A stretch of DNA of 64,000 bases from Caldisericia bacterium (GCA_030018355.1 JASEFN010000001.1:248001-312000), one strand, 5' to 3'; shown: positions 23,400 through 32,192, counted from the first letter of the stretch. Program-made: numbers and translations. The notes: generated by a model from the letters alone, not told the origin.

Positions 23400-24081
23400 A
23401 AAATTCACATCTTTCTTTCTTACACTCTTTATTATCTTCACTAAATTCACATATAATTTCTTTAGGTAAACCTAAATCTCTATTAAACAACTCTTTAAAA
23501 TATTTTTCTAAAATTTTTAAACCAACATAAATTGATTCTTTACAACACCTTGGGCCACCTCTTTTTCCTAATTCTTCAAGACACTCTCCTGTTGCTCTCA
23601 AAATTATACTTCTTTCTTTATCACTTAAATATGTTGCTTTAAGTAAAGTTGATAGAGTAGCTCCAACACTTGAACAAACCCCACATGTTCCAATAGTTCC
23701 ACAAATTCCGTATGGCATAAATGAAGTCCTTTTTATCAATGCAACATTTCTTCGTGAATCCCATTTTAACATCCCTTTATTATTTAAAGAAGTTAAAACA
23801 ACTGGCCCTAGAACAAAATGGTGCTCTTTTCCAAAAAAATTAAATGATGGATGTCTTAATAAAAGGTTCAAATTTTTTAAAATATCTCCCTCTTTAGTAT
23901 AATTTAAAAATTTAATAGTTATATCTTCTTGGTTTAAAATTCTACAATCTTCACAAATATAGTGTCCATTTGGACAGATATACTCACTTTTTTCTTCTTT
24001 TCCACAATAAATACACTTATAAACTCCTTCTTTTTCTAAAAGTTCACTTTTACAGAGAGGACAATAAAACTTAACTTCCAT
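23389..24081 (-). CDS. Cysteine-rich DUF5714-like protein
   Basis: About 230 residues from the ATG at 24081; a second in-frame ATG at 24102 adds seven residues but increases overlap with the upstream gene. The N-terminus has two zinc-ribbon-like pairs (CPLC and CIYC, then CPNG and CEDC). The C-terminal part has YGICGTIGTCGVCSS and GGPRCCKESIY, a pattern I associate with DUF5714, whose function is unknown. The many cysteines suggest metal or Fe-S binding. It sits between a thioredoxin-fold gene and a lipoate-ligase-like gene, all overlapping, so the three may act together on a thiol cofactor. Function is not assigned. Confidence 0.6.
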   Translation of the reverse strand: MEVKFYCPLCKSELLEKEGVYKCIYCGKEEKSEYICPNGHYICEDCRILNQEDITIKFLNYTKEGDILKNLNLLLRHPSFNFFGKEHHFVLGPVVLTSLNNKGMLKWDSRRNVALIKRTSFMPYGICGTIGTCGVCSSVGATLSTLLKATYLSDKERSIILRATGECLEELGKRGGPRCCKESIYVGLKILEKYFKELFNRDLGLPKEIICEFSEDNKECKKERCEFYGG

Positions 24082-24394
24082 GTTTTTCAAAATATTCATC
24101 AATCATTTTTATGTGTTCACTAACAATGTCTCTAACTTTTTCATATGGAGGAGGATTAGTTGAGGCAACCCATATTCCATCAATAAAAATTGTAGGAATA
24201 CCAATTGATTTTAAACTTGCTCTAAATCCAGGAGATGAGTCTTCTGGTATAGGTTGACCTTTATAATATATTCTAATTAAAACTCTTTCAGGAAATTCTT
24301 CGCTAACTTCCTCAGCAATTCTTAACATCTCCTTACATTTAAAAGTTGGGGGAGATGCAAGATAAAGTTCAATAATTATTTTTGGTTTTTCCAT
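24071..24394 (-). CDS. Small thioredoxin-fold protein
   Basis: A 107-residue protein with the outline of a thioredoxin/glutaredoxin fold: a first beta strand, a helix after the segment SPPTFKCKEM, and the cis-proline loop GIPTIFIDG near residue 65. Only one cysteine (in TFKCKEM) is present, at the position of the usual redox motif, so a CxxC dithiol is missing. It heads a three-gene overlapping set with the DUF5714-like and lipoate-ligase-like genes. A role in thiol or metal delivery is possible but is inference. Confidence 0.6.
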   Translation of the reverse strand: MEKPKIIIELYLASPPTFKCKEMLRIAEEVSEEFPERVLIRIYYKGQPIPEDSSPGFRASLKSIGIPTIFIDGIWVASTNPPPYEKVRDIVSEHIKMIDEYFEKHGS

Positions 24395-24410
24395 AATATT
24401 TAAAATTTTT

Positions 24411-24433
24411 AAGGGGTCCTTAGAGGACCCCTT
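24411..24433 (-). terminator. Hairpin downstream of the molybdenum-subunit gene (probable terminator)
   Basis: Perfect 10-bp stem AAGGGGTCCT/AGGACCCCTT with a 3-base loop, between the molybdenum-subunit stop (24437) and the next minus-strand gene (24394). The minus-strand tail is TTAAAAATTTT, a weak U tract, so termination may be partial and some read-through into the thioredoxin-fold gene is likely. Confidence 0.6.
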
Positions 24434-24436
24434 GTT

Positions 24437-26809
24437 TTATTTCATTATGTGCCAGTAATAATCTGGCTCCTTTTCACCCTTTGCTAAAGCAAGAGCAATT
24501 TTCTCTGCTGTAATTGGAAGTGCTTTTATTCTAACACCAACAGCGTCTTCAACTGCATTCGCAATCATAGGAGCAGCAGGGATCATTGGATGCTCTGCCA
24601 TACCTCTTGCACCAAATGGTCCGTCTGGTTGAGCAACCTCAACAATTATTGGTACAACTTCCTCAGGAATATCAAGAGATGTTGGAATCTTATAATCTGT
24701 AAAGTTTGGATTTAGTATCTTTCCATTTTTATCAAATCTCATATCCTCATAGAGTGCTGTTGCAAGTCCTTGTAATAAACCTCCTATAATTTGATCTTTG
24801 ACATTGAGAGGATTTATTGCTTTTCCACAATCTATTGCTTCCACAGCCTTAAGAATTTTAACCTTTCCTGTCTCTTTATCAACTTCAATTTTTACAGCAG
24901 CAGCACCAACTGTATAATGAACATTTGGATGTCCTCCTTGGCTTGTTTCTGGATCTTGTAATGCTGAACAAAAATCTACAAAGAATTGACCACTTGCAAC
25001 AATATTTTGTCCCACATAATATCCATCTTCTTTCATAATTCCATTAATAACAAAATCTTTTAGATCTAATTCAAAATCTGGTTTTAAGTAACATTTTACC
25101 TTACCATTTTCAAGATAAAGTGAGTCTTTATTAAAATGATATGCTCTTGATACTACTTCAAATATTTTGTCTCTTGCTTCAAGTGCTGCTCTTTTAACTG
25201 CATTACCACTAGCCCATGTAACATGTGATGCAACAGTTTGCCAGTGATATGGATTTCTATCTGTATCAGGAAGTTCTACTCTAATTTTTTCAATTGGAAT
25301 TGTTAAAATTTCTGCAGCAATTTGAGCCATTGCTGTATGATATCCTTGCCCAATTTCCATACCAGAAACAAGAATATTAACACTTCCGTCCCCGCTAAAC
25401 TTTAAAAATGCTGTTGTTGAAACGTTTGGAGGCATCGCAGGTGCCTTCCAGAAAATAGCAAATCCTTTTCCAATAGCCTTTTTAGGATCCTTAGACTCCT
25501 CTTTTTTACCCCATTCAATCTCTTCAGCAACCTTATCAATTGCCTCAATGAGTCCATTTGGATTCATTGGAGCGCCATAGGCAAGAGAATCTCCTTCTCT
25601 TATAGCATTCTTTCTTCTAAATTCAACTGGATCCATGCCAATTGCTTTTGCAATTCTTGTCATATGTGATTCAACTGAGAAAAGCATTTCAGAGTATCCA
25701 AAACCTCTATAAGGTCCTGCTGCAGGTAGATTTGTATAAATACAATAAGAATCTATTTTTACATTTGGAATTCTATATGGTCCTGTTGCAGAAAGACCTG
25801 AAGCATTAACAACATTAGCACCATATTCTACATATGGACCAGCATCCCAGAAATTCTCAATTTGAAAAGCAGTTATAGTTCCATCTTTTTTAACCCCAAC
25901 TTTTATTTTCGAAATTACCTGTTGTCTCATGTATGTGTTATAAAATTCTTGATCTCTCCTCCATCTAACTTTTACAGGATTTCCTTTGCAAGCAACTGCA
26001 AGAGCAGCAGCAATAACTTCCATTGTTACTCCTGCTTTACCACCAAATCCTCCTCCAACATATGGTGTTATTACTCTTACATCTTTTTCTGTAATACCAA
26101 GAGGTGATAATGCATCTGCAATAAGAGCCTTTTGCACATGAGGAGATTGTGAAGAATTCCACAGTGTAAGTCTTCCTGAAAGATCATAATATGCAACTGA
26201 AATATGAGTTTCCATACAACAATGAGCATATCTTGGAATTTTATATGTATCTTCGAAAACATAATCTGCTTCTTTAAAACCTTTCTCAACATCTCCTTTT
26301 CTTACTTTTCTATGATGTGCAATATTAGTTCCACCCTTAGGGAAAAACCATGGAACATGAGAATATTGACCAAGTTCTGGATGAATAATTGGTGCTCCTT
26401 CTTTAATAGCCTCAAGTGGATCAAATACTGCTGGAAGGGGTTCATATTCAACTTTAACCAACTTTGCAGCCTTTTGGGCTATTTTTGGATCTCTTGCAAC
26501 AACAGCAGCAACTTGCTCTCCAACAAATCTAACTCTATCTTGAGCAAAAATGTATCTATCTTTCATGTATAGACCAAATTTGAATGGAAAATCTTTTCCA
26601 GTAACTACCTTCACAACTCCTTCAACTTTTTCTGCTTCACTTGTATCAATCTTTTTTATTAGAGCATGTGGATAAGGTGATTCAACTATTTCTGCATAAA
26701 GTAGATTTGGTCCAAAATCAAGATCATCAACATATCTTGCTGCTCCCGTTATTTTTTCTTTCTCATCTATTCTTGGTATATCTTTTCCAACAAATTTTAA
26801 TTCTTCCAT
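24437..26809 (-). CDS. Xanthine-dehydrogenase-type molybdenum-binding subunit
   Basis: A 790-residue large subunit of the molybdenum hydroxylase (xanthine dehydrogenase/aldehyde oxidase) family. It binds the molybdopterin cofactor and hydroxylates an N-heterocycle or aldehyde. Motifs: GGGFGGKAG (~252-260), GPYRGFGYSE (~356), SGMEIGQGYHTAMAQIAAE (~478), and the C-terminal FGARGMAEHP in which the Glu is the catalytic base. A Gly to Ala change in the usual GxGE is noted. Hypoxanthine or xanthine is the likeliest substrate given the NCS2 permease and ureide genes nearby. It is the last gene in a set of three with the FeS and FAD subunit genes. RBS AGGAGG. Confidence 0.9.
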   Translation of the reverse strand: MEELKFVGKDIPRIDEKEKITGAARYVDDLDFGPNLLYAEIVESPYPHALIKKIDTSEAEKVEGVVKVVTGKDFPFKFGLYMKDRYIFAQDRVRFVGEQVAAVVARDPKIAQKAAKLVKVEYEPLPAVFDPLEAIKEGAPIIHPELGQYSHVPWFFPKGGTNIAHHRKVRKGDVEKGFKEADYVFEDTYKIPRYAHCCMETHISVAYYDLSGRLTLWNSSQSPHVQKALIADALSPLGITEKDVRVITPYVGGGFGGKAGVTMEVIAAALAVACKGNPVKVRWRRDQEFYNTYMRQQVISKIKVGVKKDGTITAFQIENFWDAGPYVEYGANVVNASGLSATGPYRIPNVKIDSYCIYTNLPAAGPYRGFGYSEMLFSVESHMTRIAKAIGMDPVEFRRKNAIREGDSLAYGAPMNPNGLIEAIDKVAEEIEWGKKEESKDPKKAIGKGFAIFWKAPAMPPNVSTTAFLKFSGDGSVNILVSGMEIGQGYHTAMAQIAAEILTIPIEKIRVELPDTDRNPYHWQTVASHVTWASGNAVKRAALEARDKIFEVVSRAYHFNKDSLYLENGKVKCYLKPDFELDLKDFVINGIMKEDGYYVGQNIVASGQFFVDFCSALQDPETSQGGHPNVHYTVGAAAVKIEVDKETGKVKILKAVEAIDCGKAINPLNVKDQIIGGLLQGLATALYEDMRFDKNGKILNPNFTDYKIPTSLDIPEEVVPIIVEVAQPDGPFGARGMAEHPMIPAAPMIANAVEDAVGVRIKALPITAEKIALALAKGEKEPDYYWHIMK

Positions 26810-26821
26810 CTTTAACCTCCT

Positions 26822-27280
26822 CTATTTATTTTTTACATAATCCATAACTGCTCTAATAATTGGAACATAACCTGTACATCTACATAAATTTCCTGAGATT
26901 GCCTCTTTAACTTCTTCTTCATCTGGCTTTGGATTTTTCTTTAAAAATTCTTCTAATGTTACAATCATCCCTGGAGCACAGAATCCACACTGAAATGAAT
27001 TGTGTTTTAAAAAGTATTTTTGAAGTTCTGTTAAACCACCCTTTGAAATTCCTTCAAGAGTTGTAATTTCTTGTCCATCAACCTCAACTGCTAAAATAAG
27101 ACAACTTCTAACAGATTTACCATTTAATAAAACTGTACATGTACCACAATCGCCTCTTCCACAACCATATTTAGGAGTTTTATCTCCGAGTTTATCTCTT
27201 AAAACATCCAATAATAAATCATTAGGTTCAACATAAACACTTCTCTTTTCTCCATTCAAAATAAAAGATATTTTTCTCAT
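26822..27280 (-). CDS. Xanthine-dehydrogenase-type 2Fe-2S subunit
   Basis: A 152-residue electron-transfer subunit with two [2Fe-2S] clusters. The plant-ferredoxin-type cluster is bound by CGRGDCGTC and a later Cys in VRSC; the second, helical cluster by CGFCAPGM and CRCTGY near the C-terminus. It passes electrons from the molybdenum site to the FAD subunit encoded just upstream. The spacing to both neighbours is 9-12 bases, each with a GGAGG site. Confidence 0.95.
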   Translation of the reverse strand: MRKISFILNGEKRSVYVEPNDLLLDVLRDKLGDKTPKYGCGRGDCGTCTVLLNGKSVRSCLILAVEVDGQEITTLEGISKGGLTELQKYFLKHNSFQCGFCAPGMIVTLEEFLKKNPKPDEEEVKEAISGNLCRCTGYVPIIRAVMDYVKNK

Positions 27281-27289
27281 CTTCTCCTC

Positions 27290-28186
27290 CTAAATTAATC
27301 TCTCTCCATACTTTGGACCTTTACCATTTAATCTATCAACTGCTGCCTTAAGTCCTCTTTCAAGCATAATCTTTGCCATATGAATTCTATATTCTTTTGT
27401 TGCTCTTATATCTGTTATTGGTGAAATTTCTTCAACAATTAACTTTTTTGCTTCTTCAATCAATGAGTCATTCAAATCTTTTCCATTTAAAAGTTGTTCA
27501 ACTTTTCTTGCTCTTGCAGCAACTGGACCCACAGCACAATGTGCAACTCTATATTCTTTTCCTTCAACAACAAGAATACCAATCCCAACTTGAGCAAGAT
27601 CTTCACCATTATATCTTCCTAACTTTACATACGCACTACCATTTTTTCTATTTATAAAAGGAATCAAAACACCATAAACAAATTCATCCTCTTTTAAAAC
27701 TGTCTTCCTTGGCCCTAAAAAGAATTCATTTATATTTACTTTTCTTTCTCCATTTCTGCTTTTTAAAATAACCTCTGCCTCATAGTCTAAAAGTGCAGGG
27801 CCAGAATCAAGAGAAGGTACTGCAGAACAAATATTACCAACAAGTGTTGCCCTATTTCTTATTGCAGTTGATGCTACACTCTTTGAGGCCTCCCATAAAA
27901 GTGGATAGCGCTCTCTTACAACTTCTGAATCGATTAATTCATTAAAAGTCACAGATGCACCAATAAAGAGTGAGTTTCCATTAAATTTTAACTCTTTGAG
28001 TTCGCCTATTCCTTTAATATCAATTAAAACTTCTGGAGATTCAAAACCATCTTTAATTCTCACAATTAAATCTGTTCCACCAGAAAGAATTTTTGCTTTT
28101 GTTTTATATTGAGTAAGAAAATCAACTAACTCATCTAAATTTTTAGGTTTTAAATATTCAAATTCATGTGAAATTACTCCTGACAT
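27290..28186 (-). CDS. Xanthine-dehydrogenase-type FAD-binding subunit
   Basis: A 298-residue member of the CO-dehydrogenase/xanthine-dehydrogenase FAD-binding family. The FAD pyrophosphate loop is ILSGGTDL (~34-41), and AIRNRATLVGNI (~111-122) is the second FAD motif. The C-terminal CODH_C domain covers ~180-285. It hands electrons to NAD+ or another acceptor. Its ATG lies just after a strong intrinsic terminator (28208-28240), so expression of the three-subunit enzyme must depend on read-through or an unseen promoter. Confidence 0.92.
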   Translation of the reverse strand: MSGVISHEFEYLKPKNLDELVDFLTQYKTKAKILSGGTDLIVRIKDGFESPEVLIDIKGIGELKELKFNGNSLFIGASVTFNELIDSEVVRERYPLLWEASKSVASTAIRNRATLVGNICSAVPSLDSGPALLDYEAEVILKSRNGERKVNINEFFLGPRKTVLKEDEFVYGVLIPFINRKNGSAYVKLGRYNGEDLAQVGIGILVVEGKEYRVAHCAVGPVAARARKVEQLLNGKDLNDSLIEEAKKLIVEEISPITDIRATKEYRIHMAKIMLERGLKAAVDRLNGKGPKYGERLI

Positions 28187-28207
28187 ATCTCCTCCTTAAA
28201 AATAAAA

Positions 28208-28240
28208 AAAGCGGAAGGATTTGTATAATCCTTCCGCTTT
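28208..28240 (-). terminator. Strong intrinsic terminator inside the gene cluster, before the xdh-type genes
   Basis: Perfect 13-bp stem AAAGCGGAAGGAT/ATCCTTCCGCTTT with a 7-base loop. On the minus strand it is followed by a run of seven Ts, then ATTTTT. It separates the double cyclase gene (stop 28251) from the FAD-subunit gene (start 28186) and lies about 22 bases before that start codon. Confidence 0.85.
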
Positions 28241-28250
28241 ACTTTTTAAA

Positions 28251-29888
28251 TTATTTCATCTTCCAAGCAATAAACCTACCCCACATTGATTCTGCTTCCA
28301 TTGCTTTTGCAAGAAAACAGCCAAGATAATATCTACCACTTGGGAGGTGAGCAATATCACCTGCAAGATTTTCTGCATGAACAAGATGTTTTGGAAATAG
28401 TTTAAGGTGCATCACTTGATAAAATTCATCAATTGGGTACATTTCATCCCAATCTTTACCAAATTGTTCTTTGAGTTTTCTATTTGCTTCTTCAAAAGTT
28501 TTTGGATGCCATATTCTCATAATGGTGTTCATAGGATGATCTGCACTTACTGCATCAACTCCAATCCATTTAATTTTCATATCTAATGCCCATTGAGCAA
28601 AATCTGGTGATGGTCCAGGGTGTCTTACCATATATTTAAATTCGTCAGAATCTGGTGAATTCCATCCATATTTATGCCAACCAGTTTTAATTATTAAAAT
28701 ATCGCCTGGCCTTATATCAACGACCTTCTTTATCATTTCTGGTGTATAAACACTGACATCACTTACCATATCTGAAATATCTGCAATTACACCTGGTCCA
28801 ACCCATTCTTCAAGCGGTGTTTCACCAATTGTTCTTCCAGCTGGATAGAAATGTTTTTCTCCATCCATATGTGTTGCAAGGTGAATACTTGCATTGCAAA
28901 TTGATGTATTTCTTCCTAAACCAAATTGTTGTTGTCCAACTCTCTTAAAGAACCTAACACTTAGTGGTTCATAATTTAACCATTGTGGTGTTCTAACAGA
29001 AAATGGAATTGTAAGATCATATTGTTCCATCTCTTCCATCATTTTAATGAATTCTTCATTATCCATTCCTTCTGGTGCTTGATATGCAACAACTCTTGCC
29101 CATGATGCCTCTGTTTCCATAAATGGAATTACACCTGCAAATATCCATGCTCTTTGATTAAGAAGTTTATCTACATCACCACCAATGCTTTCAACAAAAA
29201 CAAGATGTGATTTTGGAACTTTAATGTGCATTAATTTATAATATTCATCTGGTGGAAACATCTCATCCCACTCTTTACCCCATTCTTTTCTTAACTTTGC
29301 TTTTGCTTTTTCAAATTCACCTGCATGCCAATATCTTATTGGGGTATTCATAGGGTGTTCTATACAACCAGCATCAATTCCAACCCATTTAAGCTTCATC
29401 TTCATTGCCCATTCGAAAAATTCCATATTTGGTCCTGGATGTCTTACAAGATATCCAAATTCAGAAGATGTTGGTTTTTCCCATGAATATTTGCTATAAC
29501 CAGTGTAAATAATAAGAATATCTCCTTCTTTTACATTTACTTTTTTCGTGATCATTTCTGGAGTAATTATGCTATAATCTGATACCATATCTGAAATATC
29601 AACAATCACTCCTGGACCCGAAAGTTCTTTAAGTGGAATATCTGAAATTGCTCTACCACCTGAATGATATGCTGTTTCGCCAACAAGATGAGTACCAGTT
29701 GTGTTACTCCAGTTTAAAATTTGACCATTTGCACCCTGTCCTCCACCATAAGCACCTGTTACTCTTTTAAAGAAATGAACTTCAAGTGCTTTATCATGGG
29801 GCCACGGTGGAGTAAAAATACTTAAAGGTTGAGTTAGATCATAAAGTTTTGCTTTACTTAAAGTTTCAATAAATTTTTCATTATTCAT
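28251..29888 (-). CDS. Tandem cyclase-family (PF04199-type) hydrolase fusion
   Basis: A 545-residue protein made of two homologous cyclase/kynurenine-formamidase-like domains (~1-280 and ~285-545). The family's metal-binding motif is HxGTHxDxxxH. In the C-terminal domain it is kept as IHLATHMDGEKHF (Gly to Ala only). In the N-terminal domain it reads NTTGTHLVGETAYH, with the first His, the Asp and the last His replaced, so that half is probably catalytically dead. Both halves keep HPMNT and the KHLVHAEN/SHLVFVES-type segment. Family members hydrolyse amide or ring bonds with zinc or manganese. The substrate is unknown; a cyclic ureide or acyl-amide is plausible from context. The single-domain paralogue is at 31187-31999. 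Confidence 0.85.
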   Translation of the reverse strand: MNNEKFIETLSKAKLYDLTQPLSIFTPPWPHDKALEVHFFKRVTGAYGGGQGANGQILNWSNTTGTHLVGETAYHSGGRAISDIPLKELSGPGVIVDISDMVSDYSIITPEMITKKVNVKEGDILIIYTGYSKYSWEKPTSSEFGYLVRHPGPNMEFFEWAMKMKLKWVGIDAGCIEHPMNTPIRYWHAGEFEKAKAKLRKEWGKEWDEMFPPDEYYKLMHIKVPKSHLVFVESIGGDVDKLLNQRAWIFAGVIPFMETEASWARVVAYQAPEGMDNEEFIKMMEEMEQYDLTIPFSVRTPQWLNYEPLSVRFFKRVGQQQFGLGRNTSICNASIHLATHMDGEKHFYPAGRTIGETPLEEWVGPGVIADISDMVSDVSVYTPEMIKKVVDIRPGDILIIKTGWHKYGWNSPDSDEFKYMVRHPGPSPDFAQWALDMKIKWIGVDAVSADHPMNTIMRIWHPKTFEEANRKLKEQFGKDWDEMYPIDEFYQVMHLKLFPKHLVHAENLAGDIAHLPSGRYYLGCFLAKAMEAESMWGRFIAWKMK

Positions 29889-29916
29889 ATAAAACCTCCT
29901 TTTATTTTAATAATTT

Positions 29917-31161
29917 TTAACCAGCATATTTTTTAGCAAATGCAATGAGAGCCTTCTTGAAACACTCCATTGGAGCATCAAGAAGTCCTGCACCAACTTG
30001 ACCAACTCCAGGATCTTTATGAGCAACACCAGTATCAATAAATGGGGTTAAATTTTTCTCAACAACTTTTCTTATATCAATTCCAGTTGGAGTACCTCTG
30101 AAATCAAAATATGGAATAAGATATGAATTATTTTCACCTATTGTTATTTCATACATCTCAAGGTTTTTCTTAATAGCAAGTTGAGTTGTTCCACCAACAA
30201 ATTTAATTATTGCTGGTGCTGCAGCAATTGCTAAACCTCCAAGACCTATTGTCTCCATAATAGCACTATCACCCATATCACGACCAACATCTTCTTTCTT
30301 AAATCCAGGGAAAAGAAGAACATCTGGAATAGGTGATTCAGTTATAAACCATTCATTCCCCATTCCTGAAACTCTTATTCCCCAATCAGTTCCATTTCTT
30401 GTCATAACTGTTACCATTGTGCTTCCTTCAATCCCTTCACATGGCTCAATGCTTGCTTTACAACTTGCCATAATAAAAGGAAGGTAAGCGTGAATATTTT
30501 GCTGAATAAATGTTATTGAATCATTTGTATTTTTCAAGTCTTCCATAGTCGCAAGAAGATATGGAACAAGTTTCGAAAATAGAAGATATGAAGCAGCCCT
30601 TGTTCTATTATGAAGTTCATCACCCATTGTTAATGCTTCTGCGTTTATAGGTTTTAATTCAATCTTTCCTGCTTTTCTTATTGCTTTTTGTAAAACTGGG
30701 AAAAACACATTCTCCATCCACTTAAGTCTTGCTATTACATCTTCTGAATATGCACCCATTCTTAAAACTTTTCCTATACCTTCGCTTAAGTTACAGAAAG
30801 CCTTATTACCAAATGCTTCATTTTCTACAACAATAACTGGCATTGACGGAGTAATTATTCCAGCCATTGGTGCAACTGCACTATGATGATGATTAGGCTC
30901 AAATATAATTTCTCCTGATGCTGCTAATTTTTCTGCTTCTTCTGGAGTTTTTGCCCATCCTTCATAAAGGATACCACCGATAACAGCTCCCCTTTGAGCT
31001 CCACACATTCTATCCCATGTTATTGGAGGACCTGCATGAAGAAACATGTTTTTCTTCATCCCAGGTATTACATCAATTGCTCTCTGAACATCAACCCATA
31101 CAGGTTGAGCATCAAGAAGTCTCTTAAGAGCCTCTTGATTTGCCTTTTCAATGTCTACCAT
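29917..31161 (-). CDS. allG: DUF1116 protein, AllG/YlbE-like subunit of oxamate carbamoyltransferase
   Basis: A 414-residue protein that follows E. coli YlbE (AllG) along its length: LHAGPPITWDRMCGAQRGA (~42), EPNHHHSAVAPMAGI (~89), NLSEGIGKVLRMGAY (~122), GDSAIMETIGLGG (~296) and GVAHKDPGVGQVGAG (~379). In E. coli AllF, AllG and AllH together form the enzyme that transfers carbamoyl between oxalurate and phosphate, giving oxamate and carbamoyl phosphate. All three relatives are in this operon. The symbol is given by homology; the real substrate may differ because no allantoin-pathway enzymes are seen. RBS AGGAGG. Confidence 0.82.
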   Translation of the reverse strand: MVDIEKANQEALKRLLDAQPVWVDVQRAIDVIPGMKKNMFLHAGPPITWDRMCGAQRGAVIGGILYEGWAKTPEEAEKLAASGEIIFEPNHHHSAVAPMAGIITPSMPVIVVENEAFGNKAFCNLSEGIGKVLRMGAYSEDVIARLKWMENVFFPVLQKAIRKAGKIELKPINAEALTMGDELHNRTRAASYLLFSKLVPYLLATMEDLKNTNDSITFIQQNIHAYLPFIMASCKASIEPCEGIEGSTMVTVMTRNGTDWGIRVSGMGNEWFITESPIPDVLLFPGFKKEDVGRDMGDSAIMETIGLGGLAIAAAPAIIKFVGGTTQLAIKKNLEMYEITIGENNSYLIPYFDFRGTPTGIDIRKVVEKNLTPFIDTGVAHKDPGVGQVGAGLLDAPMECFKKALIAFAKKYAG

Positions 31162-31186
31162 TTTAACCTCCTTTTAATTTTTGTTT

Positions 31187-31999
31187 TTATGGTTCAATTG
31201 CAATAATTCTACATTGAGAGGATTCAAATTCCATCCCTTTCAATGGAAAGCACCCAATCCAAACTCTTTTATTTTTAACTTTATCTATATCACCACCAAG
31301 GTTTTCTGCATGAACTAAACCTTTTGGGAAAAGTTTGAGATGCATAATTTGATAATATACTTCAGGTGGAAACATTTCATCCCAACTTTTTCCATATTTT
31401 TCCTTTAGTTTTTTTTCTGCCTCTTGAAACGCTTTTGGGTGCCACTGTCTTATTATTGTATTCATGGGATGATCTGCGCTTCCGCAATCAACACCAATCC
31501 ATTTAAATTTCATTTTAAGAGCCCACTCATCAAATCCAGGACCTGGCCCAGGATGTTTAACAAAATATCTTACTTCATCTGCTTCAGGTTCATACCATGC
31601 ATATTTATGATATCCAGTGTTTATAATCAAAATATCACCTGGTCTAATTTCAACTTTTTTCTCAAGCATTTCTGGAAAATACAAATCATAATCACCAACT
31701 TCATCAGATATATCAACAACAACTCCAGGACCTATCCACTCTTCAATTGGAACTTCTCCTATTGATCTTCCATGTCCATAAAAATGTATTTCACCATCCA
31801 TATGAGTTCCGACATGATGACTCATAGTAATTATTTGACCATTTGCACCTTGTCCCATATGTGCACCTGCGATTCTTTTAAAATATTGAATAGAAAGGGG
31901 AACATAACTTGGCCATGGAGGTGTATGAACACTTAAAGGTTGAGTCAAATCATACACTTTTACCTTGCTCATTAAATCTAAAAATTCATTTATATTCAT
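31187..31999 (-). CDS. Cyclase-family metal-dependent hydrolase
   Basis: A 270-residue single-domain member of the cyclase/kynurenine-formamidase family. The metal motif is complete: MSHHVGTHMDGEIHF (about residues 60-75). The ADHPMNT block near 175 and the C-terminal GLVHAENLGGD are also kept. It is clearly related to both halves of the 545-residue fusion encoded two genes downstream, so the operon carries three copies of the domain. It probably hydrolyses an amide or lactam in the pathway of this operon. RBS GGAGG before the ATG. Confidence 0.88.
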   Translation of the reverse strand: MNINEFLDLMSKVKVYDLTQPLSVHTPPWPSYVPLSIQYFKRIAGAHMGQGANGQIITMSHHVGTHMDGEIHFYGHGRSIGEVPIEEWIGPGVVVDISDEVGDYDLYFPEMLEKKVEIRPGDILIINTGYHKYAWYEPEADEVRYFVKHPGPGPGFDEWALKMKFKWIGVDCGSADHPMNTIIRQWHPKAFQEAEKKLKEKYGKSWDEMFPPEVYYQIMHLKLFPKGLVHAENLGGDIDKVKNKRVWIGCFPLKGMEFESSQCRIIAIEP

Positions 32000-32010
32000 C
32001 TTTTACCTCC

Positions 32011-32190
32011 TTATTTTCCTAAATTCATGAGTTTCTTTAGTGCCTCTAGTGCTTCTTCATCACCACCTGCTGGTGGTTTCCAGTCCACTTGAATCACTTT
32101 AAAACCCGTTTGTTCTAAACTCTCTTTAAACGAAACTAACCCAACATTTATAACTTTTAATTCTTTTTTAAATAAATCACTAACCGCCAT
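32011..32190 (-). CDS. 59-residue protein equivalent to the C-terminal tail of FdrA/AllF
   Basis: A short open frame of 59 codons with its own GGAGG site, starting two bases after the fdrA-like stop codon and ending 11 bases before the next gene. The segment LKVINVGLVSFKESL, then FKVIQVDWKPPAGGDEE and a terminal helix, matches the last ~50 residues of E. coli FdrA (AVINIGLRSFALEL ... VVHYQWSPVAGGNKK), which the 517-residue neighbour lacks. Here the tail is therefore a separate polypeptide. It presumably associates with the AllF-like and AllG-like subunits. Easily missed by annotation because of its length. Confidence 0.8.
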   Translation of the reverse strand: MAVSDLFKKELKVINVGLVSFKESLEQTGFKVIQVDWKPPAGGDEEALEALKKLMNLGK

Positions 32191-32192
32191 AA

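Noticed and set aside
24437-28186. Carbon monoxide dehydrogenase (CoxLMS) as the identity of the three-subunit molybdenum enzyme
   Set aside because: The CO-dehydrogenase active-site loop with the AYxCSFR cysteine is not seen; the neighbours favour a purine-type substrate, although aldehyde oxidase activity cannot be excluded.
28241-28340. HutP-type binding site (UAG repeats with 4-base spacing) before the internal terminator
   Set aside because: Only scattered NAG triplets with irregular spacing are present; nothing matches the known triple-repeat arrangement.
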